Assembly: GCA_013397795.1 (NCBI GenBank)
Contig: VZTJ01000300.1
Coordinates: 1,608,476-1,672,475 of the forward strand
DNA: 64,000 nt
Direction of reading: 5' to 3'
DNA from: Orthonyx spaldingii
Lineage: Eukaryota; Chordata; Aves; Passeriformes; Orthonychidae
In this document: positions 1 to 12,600 of the stretch, piece by piece
How the letters are laid out: each line of letters starts with the position of its first letter
Position numbering within the stretch: the stretch's first letter is position 1
Made by a program: the position numbers and the translations under genes
Notes under the pieces: model-generated
What the model was told of the DNA's origin: nothing
What the model saw: only the letters and a program-made list of their open reading frames with translations
The model's database searches: none

Positions 1-543
1 AGGAAAACGTAAAAGAAAAGAGACTTGAAAAGACTAAAAATGGAAACTCTTTCTAAGTAATTTGCTTTTTTTTCCTGGTGTTTAACATAAACATTGTTAA
101 AGGACAGTTTACTCTTTGTAGTCTCTGAATAACATTGCTCTGAGCTCGGGTTCACCAATTTAGAGGAGATTCATAATATGATGATGGTCTTCTGCAGGCA
201 TAAATGTACATGAAGTGTCACTGCCCTGCTCTGACTGCTACTAGAAAAGTTGGGGTGGGCTGTTGTGGTGCAGGGACTGAAATGCAGATATATCACGTAA
301 ATCTTGCAGGTGCTGGAAGCGCCACTGGGCTAACCCACCATTGTGCAAGAAGCCATTCTGCATGGGGATGGGTGAGGGCTGGAGTGCATTTGAATTTGTG
401 TTTCCATTACATGACTTGAAAGTCTGTCAGTAACCACTGTCTGTGTAGATGCTACAGTGAATGTAAGGCATGCCTCTTAGTGATATGTATCTGTGTGTTT
501 TTCTAGAAATATATGAGGATAACAGATCTTTGTTGGTTTTCAG
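1..543. other. Intron of the same gene (3' end of an intron)
   Basis: I find no coding exon here. A short frame with several Cys (204-419) has no acceptor that gives an open frame and the right phase. The stretch ends in a T-rich run and a CAG acceptor in front of the exon at 544, which needs two bases to finish a codon begun upstream. Confidence 0.6.
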
Positions 544-661
544 ATGTCAAATTTAAATTACTGTCCCGTTCTACATGTGAATGGCGTTATGATGCCTGCA
601 CAAGCCCTTGTTTCAAGACATGCAGGGACCCTTTGGGAAAAAACTGTCAGACAGTACCAAA
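544..661 (+). CDS. OTOG: OTOG exon: Cys-rich post-D3 segment, part 1
   Basis: It reads in the phase that gives TCEWRYDACTSPCFKTC followed by RDPFGKNC. This is the pattern (CEWRY..C..PC..TCR.P.G..C) found just after the third D domain in gel-forming mucins and otogelins. The acceptor is TTTTCAG and the donor GTAAGT at 662. The exon enters in phase 1 and leaves in phase 2. Confidence 0.85.
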
Positions 662-3600
662 GTAAGTGTCTGTATTTTTATGGCAAAGTGTGTAATTTTG
701 GCAAGACACTTAAGCAGCATAATAGGAATAGGAGGGACCAAATGGGCACTCAGTATAAGACTGTGTTCGTGTGTAAGGAGGTAAGTGAAAGAGAAAAGAA
801 ATTGAACTAAACTTGCTGCCACAACCACACAAAACTGACATTTCAGCCTTTAGTGTACTGTCAGATTCTGGAATGACTGCTATATTTGTAACTTTCATTT
901 TGGGGGTATTACAGAGTATTAATAAAGAGAGGTTATCACAACTTTGTTTCAAACAGTTGTGCTCCTACTTTTCCAATATGTCATTGCAACAGCCATATCT
1001 GGCCTTGCTTCTTCCTGCCAACTGGAATTTGTGCTAAGTCTGGTAAAACTGACATTCAGATTTTGACATGTGAAAATACTGGGTATTTCTTAAGCAATAA
1101 TATTCACTCTTGAACCTGTGACTCTTCATTTCAAAGGCTGAGTGTCACAGATTTCATGCTTTAGATTAGATATGAGTGAGAATGGAAGTCATGGCAATGA
1201 CATTTTGAAGGAATACACTGAGGTGAACCAGACTGCTTAAACATACTTTATACATAGATTCTGTTTTCCTAAAATTGACTGCTTTATCCAGAAGATGCTG
1301 TTCAACTAGTTAATACTAATTGTTTTGCTTTTAGAGTGGAAGGATGCATCCCTACCTGTCCTCTCAATATGTTGCTGGATGAAATCACTCAAAGATGCGT
1401 GTATTTTGAAGATTGTATGTCTGAAAAATTATATATAATATATATTAGACATAGCTTATTAATTTATTAGTTCTTTAGTCATAATTTCAAATATCATTCC
1501 CTAAACCACGGCCTTAGTTACATGAATCTTGAGCTCACTAAACATACACTTTAGTTAAAATAATTTCATTCCTCAAAAATATGACACCAATTTTAAACTA
1601 AGAAAGATGTTCTTTCTTCATAAAGCATTTCAGTAATGTGATGTTGAGCAAAAAATTTAATGAATTTAGTTTTTAATTTGTCTATGAGTTTTAGAAGTTT
1701 AAAGGCAATTGAAAAGATCAGTTATAAGTTAACCTACAACTCTGATGGCTCCATCACTATAATTATTCCTGAATTTCAGGCTGTTTTCTTGTGTCAAATT
1801 TCAGGCATTGAACCTGCAGATGACAGCCCGCCTTTGCTTCTCAGCATTCAAACACCAGCAGTTCCACACTTAGTGCCAAGCGCAAGTTTGGCAGTGGTCA
1901 GTGAAGGGGTAACTTCATTTCCTGTACCTGAAGCAAAGGACATGGAAACAACACTTGATACAAAACTGCAACTCACTGCAACTACAGGGAAACCAGAATT
2001 TTCAGCTATTATATCCAATAAAACACTTCCAACCACAACTTTATTACCAAATATTTCTTCACAGTCAACAGAAATGACATCTGAGAGAAGCACTACAGCA
2101 ATAACTGGGACAACAAAATCTAATGTAAGCTTGTCTGCTTCTGTTGACATCTCTCCTTTGTTTCCATCTACTGTCAGTTCAGAAACTTCCACAAAGATAC
2201 CACTGATCAGTAGTGGCTCCACTAAACTGCTGAGGGCTACAGAACCTCAGACAGCAGCTGCTACACATGCAGTGAGCACAAGCACAGAATCAGAAAGCAA
2301 ACCAATTGCTACTTCTGTTTTCACTGGGGCACCACTTATACTTAGAACAACACAAATGCCAGTCAAAACTAAAATAATGGAATTATCAGAAATGGCCACA
2401 AGAACACTTCCCACAAAAGAAGCACAAGTAAAACCAGAAGGCCTCACAACGTTTACACCTAGTTCATTTGAATCAATAACAGAAAAAACTACTTCATATC
2501 TGCCACAGTTTTCCACATCACCACCTCTGGATGTGCCTTCATATACACCACCAGTAAACTTAACAGGAATTTCAGAAGGGATAAAAATAAGTGTGGAACA
2601 GTCTTTTACTACAGTAGCTAATGTTACAGTAACATCATTTTCTCCTATACTCACTACTTCATCTTTGTTAAAGCCAGTATCTTCAGCAACAACAGAAGCA
2701 GCAGCTGTTTTAACCAAACAGAGTGTGAAGACTACAATTTCACCAACATCCACACCACCTACTTCTTTAGGAAAGGCAACTACAGAACCTCCTCTTGGAA
2801 TGGTTCAACACCTGACTGGTACTCCAGAGGTTCCTTTCACTACAACTCTAGGTCCAAAGATGACAACACTACAGACTCAAGAGAGATCATCAGAAACAAC
2901 TTTGCTATCATTTACAACTCATAAAAAGGAAATCCCAAAAATAACATCTCATGTGGAGCATACATCAAGTTCCTATTTCCCTCCCTCTTCACCACATCCT
3001 AGTTCTAGTACTGAAAAATCCTTCATTCTTTCTACAAGGAGACGTGAAGTGTCTGTTCCTACTCCTGCTTCTTCAGCTTCAGGTGAATTAAAAAAAACAT
3101 TTAAAACTGTTTCAACTACAGGACATGCCTTACACACAGTTCTAAACACAACAAAGTTGTTGACTACATTATACACCAAATATCCTGTCATGGCTGAGAC
3201 TATGAGTGTGACACCTTTGTCTGTTAAGGTAACATCCAAAATAACATCCCCTCTTGAATTAGCAACAAAGTCAACTTTGTTTTCTGGAAAAACATCCACT
3301 GAATACAAGTCAGCTCTGGTTTCAAGTACAGTGAAGACAAGCACTCCAGCATATTCAGGTAGTGTTACCACATCAGCAGTGAAAACCAAAGAAACAACCA
3401 CATCTCCTTTTGTAGCTACAGAAAGAGAATCATCTCAAAGAACATCCATCATTGGATCTCCGCTTGCTCTATTTAGTGGGACTGAAACCACATTGTTGAC
3501 AGCACAGCCTGATAAATCACAAGTAGAAAGTATTACTACTATCTCTACTAGAAAACCATCTGCTTTGACTTTTTCACCATCAAGTTCTCTAATCTCTTTA

Positions 3601-6600
3601 AACATTTCTCTTCCTTCACTACCCTCAGATGGAAAAGAAGGATCTCTGACAACTCACAGTTCCATGCATACATCCCATAAAATAACCTCTTTATATCCAA
3701 GAACAACTATACCAAAATCTATGTTAACAACAGAAAAGACCTCTCCAGTCCCAACTTTCTCTATTTTATCTTCTATATTAGAACAATCAAGTTCCATAAC
3801 AACAGTATCAGATGAAAAATTACTAGTGCATATCACTAATGCCACGTTCCCCTCATCTTCTGAATTCAGCAGTCAGCTCGTAATAACCAAAAAAATAACG
3901 ACAGGCAAAGAAAAGTTTTCTCTGTCTCCTTCTGTTGCGCTTCCAGTAACAACATCTTCTTACACTTTCTCCACCTCTCAGTATATAGGAGATAAATTAA
4001 TTTCTTCACCTTCTTTAACACAACTGCTACCAGAAGTAACAACCACACCAAAATATTCAGCAGAAACTAAAATAGTTTCTACAGCATTAAAACCTACAGT
4101 CCAAAGTTTAACAGAAGCAGTGGAACTGCCAACAGCTGCTGCTCAGCCATCCCTGCCTCCATCTTCAGCAGGTCCCTTCTCCTTGCAGACATCTTCAGGA
4201 GATAAACTTCCAGTACAGACGACAAGCACCATGGTTATACCACCTTCTTCTGCTCAGAAGACTGTAGAACTTAGTTCTCAGACCTCTGAACCTTCATTGG
4301 CAAGCCAAGCTCACCAGTATCCTGCAGAATCTCTAACAAAATCCACTGGTCAACCACAGCCTGTCTTCAGCACAACAGAAGCTACAGTAGAACTGACTTC
4401 CTTGTACCCCTTAATAACCTCACTCCCTGAAGGCACTCATTTAAGTATATTACCTACCTCAGTAGGTCCTACGAAAGTTATCTTACCAACTCAAAAATAT
4501 TTGCATTTAACTGAGTCAGTCACGCAGCCACTTGTATCAAGAACTTCTGTTTTGCCGCCTACAGTCCCAGCTAGAACAACAGCTGACTTGACTTTTGGCA
4601 CCAAAATTCCCCCTTTCTCACCAGAGGTGCTTGCCACTTCCCCTTCTTCAACAATGATTAAAAAAGAACCATTTCATTCATTTTCCACGCAAAAGGCAGC
4701 TACAGATCTAAAAGTCACACATCAGGCCTCGTTTACTGAATCCCTTGATTCAAGACAAACACTTGAAGCATCACCTTCACCAGAATATAAGACAGCCCCT
4801 TCAATGGTTTTGCTGCCAGAAACAACAGAAATTCCTGTTGTGTTGGGATCCACATCGACAAGGAAAAGTGATACAGAGAAAACCGCGGGGTTGCCTAAGC
4901 AGGCCACGCCTTCAGCCACTGCCTCCAGTGCCATGATCCCGCCAAGTACAGCCTCATCGACTGAGGCCCGTTCATCAGCTGCAGCTTCAACCTCTCCAAC
5001 AATAAGCAGTGCTGGGCAAAACCTCAGTATTGCCTCAGCAGCTTCAGACAAAGCAACAGCAGCAGTCACAGAGCCCATCACCACCTCTCTCTCTGTTACT
5101 TCAGAGGCAAAAGGAGCCACGTCCCTCCACACAGTAAAATCTGAAGAGTCAGAATTAACAACAGGATTCCAAACTGTCCTTACTCAGGGTGTTACCGTAA
5201 CACCTCAGACATTTTACCCTCCGTATTTCACAAACACAACTTCAGTTCTGTCCACTATACATTCATCTGCTGAATCAAAACAATTTTCTTCTATAGCCGC
5301 ATCCTCAGTCAGTACTACTCAAACTTCAAAACTTGAAACAACATCTGAGATGCAAACACCTTCTGTGAGTTCACTGCTAATGATATCTGATCATCCAAAT
5401 GACACAGTAGCCCCATCAGTTTCCTCATTTGCCTCTTTATCTACCAAATCACTTCATGGCTTGACCACAACGTTTTCTGATGGACTGGCAACAGCTGAGG
5501 CCATGTCAGGAGCCACAGCATCACCTTTTATGTTGCCTCGAGAAACGGCAACTCTTCAAACTTGTACAGTGAGTAGATATAAATAATCATCCTCCTGGTT
5601 TGGAATATGTCTTAGTTACTTTCACACACTGATGAAAAAATAAAATTGTAAGGCATGCCTCGATCTCTAGGATTTAAAGTATCTGTATCAAACAAAGGAG
5701 CCTGATTATGTTGTCATAACATTAGATGATTGTATTTGCAACCTTAGATAACTTCATTATGCATAACATTTTTTTCCAAATGGTATACTACACTGTATGG
5801 GTTTCAGGCCTCAGGTTTCTGAATGTGACTATCATAAGGATGGGGTTTTTTTGCAAAATACGGTATTTCATATTGTCCAGTGGCAGTGTTTTGCCGTGTT
5901 GACCTCCTTAAAGTACAGCTTTCCAGATACCCCTGTTATCATTCCTGCTTGGTTCCTTCCATACTTTCCCTTCTCAGCTTTTTTCAAGTTAAAAATTCAG
6001 TAGTACTGTTCTCATCTTTATAACATCACAAGAGTGTCAATCTGTCCTCAGAATGGTCAGGTTTTCAAAGGTACTCTTCCCTTGTAACCTCCATCAGTGT
6101 CATGGGGATCAATAAGTATTCTGTACCTGAAGAATGTGAACCCATTTTTTAACAAAAACTCTACAATATTGTGATACTAGCTTGGTAAGAATGGTAAAGT
6201 CTGTCTTTTATTGAATCTGCCTTAGCCAATCACAGAGAGTGAGTGCATAAAATACATTTGTTTGGATGGACAACTGATCCAGGTTAATAAGTCTCAGAAC
6301 TGCCCATACAATGCTACTCAGCCCAGCTGTGGAGTTTTAGGATTCGCTACTCAAACGAATGGTGACAAATGCTGCCCAAAGTGGGAATGTGCATGTAAGT
6401 TTCAATTATGCAGTACTTTCGAAGTGCTTTTAGATAACAGGTTAATGCATGTGTAAGAAGGGTAAGAACTGACACTTCAATACTATAGCATAGAAATAGA
6501 AGATGCACATTGTATGGGTTGCTCATTGTTTAAGGAAATTTGTAATTGTAGTTTTGCATCCAGGGAAATAAAATAAAAATGCTCCTTTAATGTACTCAGT

Positions 6601-9600
6601 GTTAGGTATCTGCAGTGGATATGTTCTGGTCTGACTTAGACACACCTTGACACCTCTATAATCAGGGGGCATCTAATCAGTACAGATTTTTTGGTTCATT
6701 TTATATCTACTTCAGGATGAAAAGATTCCCTAGATTAGTTCTGTTAACATTCTGGGGACTCTATACTGTAGTCACTCCCATTAATTACCTAGAATTGGGC
6801 AGAAAGAATCCAAACCTTAAAGAGAATTCAATTTAGTTCATCATGGAAAGTGAAGTATGCAGAGATTAGCAATTGGAATTTCTGCTTAGACTTTAGAGTT
6901 TAAAATAACTCAGAGTAGAATTCCAAACCCATTGAAACACAAAAGCTTTAGCAATAGAACTGAGGAAAAATGAAACTTTCCACCTTAAGAACAAGACTAC
7001 AGGGGAACAATGGATCTGGCGTGATCTGCTGTCACCCCTGATTTTTCGTAGTTTGGGGTTTGTAAAAATCGCAAACGTTTGTTGGCAAGAACTGTAAAGA
7101 AATAGCTGATTGCAGAGCTTGTCCCACTGAAAATATGCAGGATTTGATTCTGCTGTCCATTTACAAAAATGCAACAGTATCAAATATGTGAAAATATGTG
7201 CTGCATATATGAAATTCTTAGTAAGATAGTTCATCTTATATAATTTATTGCTTTATCTTCATATTTTGTAAGATTTACTGGAATTCTAAAGTAAGTTAGA
7301 AAAAGCATTTCCTTTTTTTTTTTTTCCTTAGGTCGTTGCACCATTTTCTCTGATCTGAGCATTGTAACCTATGATGGAAATAATTTGGCTTTATTCAAAG
7401 AAGCATCCTACATTGTTAGTCAAACTCCAGATGAAACTATAACCATCCATGTCCTTGACTGTAGAATGGTAACTAACATTTATCAGCTAACAAAAGGTGT
7501 TTGGTACTGCTAATAAGATGTATCTGAAAAGCAAGAGCATAGTAAATACTTCACATTGTGGTTATAATTCACCTCTATGCAATATCTACTAATTGTGCTT
7601 GCATTTTACAACAAATTGTATAACACTCTAACACCTGACTGTATATGCATAGTTGTGTGTGAAACAGCTGGAAGATGAGAGGTAAGTCCATGTTAACTTA
7701 TGGTATGTGTAATATGGACAAGGTGGTGAGAGATTAAGTAGATTTACATCATTAGTCACTTGTGTGATTGCTGTCTTACTATAAGTACCACCATAGTCGT
7801 ACCAGTATACCACCAGTCTCTTTCAGTGCAGGATTTTTATCTATGTTCATGTGGAGGAACTTGGACTGAAAACACCAATCTTCAGAGCCATAAAAGACTG
7901 TAGGAATGCCAGACTGAATTGGACCACCCTGTGCATTCCAAGTTTCTGACATAGGAGTAAGAGAGAAAGCCTAAAGAGCACCCTTTCTAATGGGTAGTGT
8001 CGATTGGCTTTTGTTATGAAAAGTTGATTTCTTATGAGCTTTTACAAAACTCCTTAAACTCCAGTCTCTCCTGTGAAAACTAGGTAATTTTGAAGTCTAT
8101 ATAAATGTCCATTATAAAGTTTGGTCTCAAGTTTCACCTTATGGAAGTTAATTTCAGAAGCTCAGTATGACTAATATGAAGATAATGTGTTTGTGACTTT
8201 CAGATTTTTTTTTCCTGTTGTATTCACTATTTTCTGTTTTGTTCTACCCCATGGACCTCAGGAAGTATGCATTTATTCCTGATCCATTATTTCTGTGCTG
8301 TACATAGCATACAGATTCATCATTCCCAGTCTCATTCTTGCTGACCTTCAGATATGTAATTCATATTTTTGGTGTCCAAGCAGCTAGTCCACCATACTTT
8401 TTTCCCTGAAAGCCTGTATTTCTGTTGTAATTTCAAGATCATATGATATAGCACAGTTGCTGAAAACAATGAGGTCATAGTATTTTGTTTGTTTATCCAG
8501 ATAAACTTTGTAGTCTTGACTTGAAACTGCAGTCAGCAATGGTTTTCCTCTGTTAGTAGTATAATCCCCAAAAATCCTTACTATCCCAGTACCTAAAACT
8601 AGTAAGCAACCAATATATACAGATTTTGCACATCATGGCTATGGGTGATGTATTTCTGCTTTCTTCACAGAGTAATTCAAATTCAACCTCTTTGTGCCTG
8701 GCAATGTTGAACCTAACCTATGTATCAAATCAAATTATTATCAATCGTTTAAGTAGAAAGGTAAGTATTTTGAGGGATTTTATTTTCCTTTTAGATGACA
8801 CCTTATTTCTGCAGTCAGCTGCCTCCTCATGTGGATACTGAGGAATAGAGTAAAACACAATAGGTCATATGATTAATTGTTCCAATTTTGTAATTAAGTA
8901 AACTTCTCCTGGTAAATTCAAAGAGATAAACTGGGATCCAAGGACAGTTAACAAGGTAAGTCACAAAGCAAGGCACATAAACTGTTAGTACTTTTGGCAC
9001 CTGTACTGTCTTTATGGAGGAAACCCTGACTGCTTCTGAAATTAGTTATGACTTAGATTCCTAAACTGTCAAGAATCTGGGCTTAGTTCTTCTACCTGAC
9101 AATTAACCTCTCTTTTGTGTGCTGTCTTTTAGATAACAGTAAATTCAAGGTCTGCTTGGCCTACTGTTAGAAAATATGGATACAAAGTTGAAGATTCAGG
9201 CTTCAAGTATGCAATTGAGACCCCAACAAAAATCAGAATTCAGTGGTTTCACAACACAGGTGTGATGATTATTGAGTTCAATAGTACCAGAGAACCAAGA
9301 GCTTTGGGACTATGTGGTAAGTATAGATTAGTTCAAGAGAAAAAGACTTTCAGATGCTTTGCTAGGGAAACACATTTTCCTAATGATATAAAATATTTAT
9401 TGCAGGATTTCTCCCATAAATTTATTGCAGATCACTGCAAACTTTAAGTTATTATTAAAATTAATCTGTTATTAATTTTTTTTTGTTGAAATTATATTTG
9501 ATAATTATTCCTCTCATCACTTTTTGCCCATGGTGTTGCTTCTGTCTGTAACCTGTCTGAATCACAGGCATGATTGCTGTTACCAAACCCAAATAAGTAA

Positions 9601-12600
9601 GACAGGTTTTAGTCCATAATTTCAAATGAGGTCATTTACAGATTTAGTGTTTGATATCTGTCTGATAGGAAGTGGTATGTGCTATTTTCAGTTTTTAAAG
9701 GTCAGAATGCCCTGGAAATGTAAACTTGGGAGAACTGATCTTAGTTTAACTGTTGTAGAAAATACTTTAGAGGGAATTTCTTCATAATGTTGCACTCTGT
9801 TATGTCTGTTCAGTAGTTTCTCCTACTTTCTTTTTTTCTAAAAAGCTCAGCCTTGGATAAGGTGGGGGTGTTATAGCTTTTGCAGGCATGTTTTGTTGAT
9901 GTAAATCCCCACTGTGATAGCTGAATCTCTAAATTTATCTGCTGTAAATTGGAGCTGGAAATCAGGATTAAAGAGATCATATAATTACAGTGGATATCTT
10001 TCCAGTTTCAGAAAGGGCAAATGCCTGTAGCTCAGTATCAAATACCAGGAATAGCTCAGTCCAGTTTCCAGTCCTGCTGACAGAAGTGTGCTTCTCACAA
10101 AGAGAGTTTGAATTTACGCCGTTTTGAAATTTGATTGTTATCTGTAATTTACCCTAACTTCTGCTTTCAGTATTGTTCTCACTCTGTTTGGATAATTGTT
10201 ATTTTAGTTAGATCAAACAGAAACACCAAAGTCAAGACAGTGGGTTTTTATAATAAGCCTGATTCAAGTTAGATTGGGAACATTACATTCCCGGTCTACA
10301 AGGCATTTTGACTAGATGACAGCACACTTCTGTGGATGGTGTTGCAAGTACAACTTCTTCAGGGAATGTGCTGTGTATTTCTGATGATCACCTCTGACCG
10401 GGAAGTTCTCTGCATAAGTCTGCCTGCACAGTGCTGTCTGGTGCCACTTACAGAGCCTGCCTCAAATGAGCTCGTTGTGCTGCATCTTTTCAGGGTGAAT
10501 TAGTCTAGCCTAAACTCCTCTGCAGACACAGAAACACAGAAGCTGTGTTGGTCTGCAGCTTGTATTTGCACTTTCTCAGATATGTTTTGGCTGAAATGGA
10601 GTATTGGTAGGTCCTGCTTTCTCAGCTTCATGAAAATGCTAAAACTCAAGAGATTGTTACAGATTTGTAGCACAAGCATCCCTTGGAAGGATTCAGAATC
10701 AATGGTGTCTTTTACAGTGCAAGGACTGGGCAAATGTGGCAGCTGGTGAAGAGCTGGGGTGGGAGATGAGGGTTGTGGAGGGGAACATGGACATCTCTGT
10801 AGCAAAACTGGTGAAAAAGATTTCAAGCATGTCAGTCCTAGCTGCAATCAGATCCTGCCAAGAAAAATGTGAAGCTTTAGTTTTGCGTATTAAATCTCCT
10901 TGTCCATGTGTGAGAGAAGTGAAAAAAGCTATCCCTGACATGACAACAATCCTTTAAAGTCTTTCAGAACCATCACGTGCTTCCTGTCTGTGTTGCAAAT
11001 ACAGACTCAAAAGGTTCAATCAGAAACAGTTTGGAAAGCTGTTTTACTCTCTGAATACCTGTTGCTGTATAACTGATTGCCATCAGGAATTGCAAGACAT
11101 GGTAAAACAGACCAGTTCTTAAGAAAAGGGTGAAATCCAAAAATACTTTTTTAAACAGATAAAGAATTAAGATTGTGCTTTGGAGATGTCAGAAGAAAAC
11201 GTTCTAGAAGTCTGATACAAAAGTCTCAGAAACTGATTAGGAAGAAAGAATGGGGGGACTGATCCATCATGCTCCTTTTTTCTACCTGCTGGTTTTTAAA
11301 GCACCTTACAAGGAGACTGCTGCAATACTTGGATGTTTTTTGCTGACCACAGTCACTGTCTCTGTTACGTTGCTTCTTTTGCTCCAAAGTGTTTCAAAAT
11401 TGACAACTATCGTAGTTAAAACAGAAACAAAAATGTGATGCTGGCTTCTGAGAAGTAAATGCAGAAAAGTTTGATTTTTTATTTTTTCTTTTGTTTTCCC
11501 ACTGAGTGGTAATTTGAGTATAGCTGGAAGTGCAGAAAGCTCCAGTTTTATGGTAGCTCTTCACACAGTAGATGCTGAAGATTGCTCAGAAGCATAAGTA
11601 GACTAGTACAGTATTTTCTGAAGTACAGTATCGAATCAACAACCTGGCGTTTTATGGTTGTTCCCTTTTCTGACAACATTTACAGTTTTAATTTGTTGCT
11701 ATACATAGAGGTGCTTTGCAACCTTTTTTTAAATATATTTTTGTTTAGTGTTTGTGCAGCTGGGTAGAGAAGTTTCAGTTTTTTAGTTGGGCTCTCTGAG
11801 CAGCTCTTTGATATGCGGTAGATTTCCATTTGGAGAGGCATCTTTACTTTTGCTTCCCTTAAGTTTTCTGAATTTTGTGTATTTTGATCCTAACAAAGAC
11901 TTTATGCCTCTGTTGTAGGTTGTGATACTTCTTGAATATGCCACTTCAAACATATTTCACATGTGTTAACCTACTTTTTTTTTTTTCCTCTTCTGGTAAT
12001 TCATAGGGTTTTGTGATAGAAGCTTGGAAAATGACTTGATGCTACCCAACAGGACAGTTTTAAGCCAAAGCAGTTCACCATCAACTTTTATAGACAGCTG
12101 GCAAGTGCCAGACACGTTGAAGTATGTGGGAGAAGACAGGCATCGGGACACTAATTGCTCAGTCATGAACTGCTCAGAGTGCTTAAGAATGGTGTTGAAC
12201 CAGACCTTCAGCAGCTGTCACCCTTATGTATGTTAACTATTTCAAAGCTTACATTTTGAGAGAGCTGCAGCTCAGATATAATTTTGTATACTTGGTAATT
12301 TCATAATGTGAGACTACATGTAACTGTATCTGTTGAATGAGATATATATTTTTTTGTGTGCCTACAGTTGCAAGGTAAAAGTAATTGAAGTGTATGGCAG
12401 CTTGATAGGAGAGTTGCAATAAGCAACTTTCAGAATTTCATCTCTTAATTTTTGAAATCCCATGTAATTCATAAACCAGTCACAGATAATTCAGCTGTAT
12501 CAATAAGATGTAGAAAAATATAAAAGAAAATAGTTTTAGGATTTAATTAACCCTTAAGCCTTCAGTAATTTAACAAGTCCCAAATTGCAATAGGTAATCT

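Noticed and set aside
204..419. Cys-containing frame as a further upstream exon
   Set aside because: The nearby CTGCAG acceptor is followed by an in-frame TAA, and no donor gives the phase-1 end that the exon at 544 requires.
1660..1804. The ATG at 1660 as start of a 1308-codon single-exon gene
   Set aside because: This part is intron that happens to be open. A good acceptor ends at 1804, and the phase joins exactly to the Cys codon of the exon at 1335-1414.
2247..2753. Antisense frames over the mucin exon (also 1848-2222, 2973-3401, 4722-5132)
   Set aside because: They are shadows of the biased Ser/Thr codon use in the exon, with no splice sites or family features of their own.
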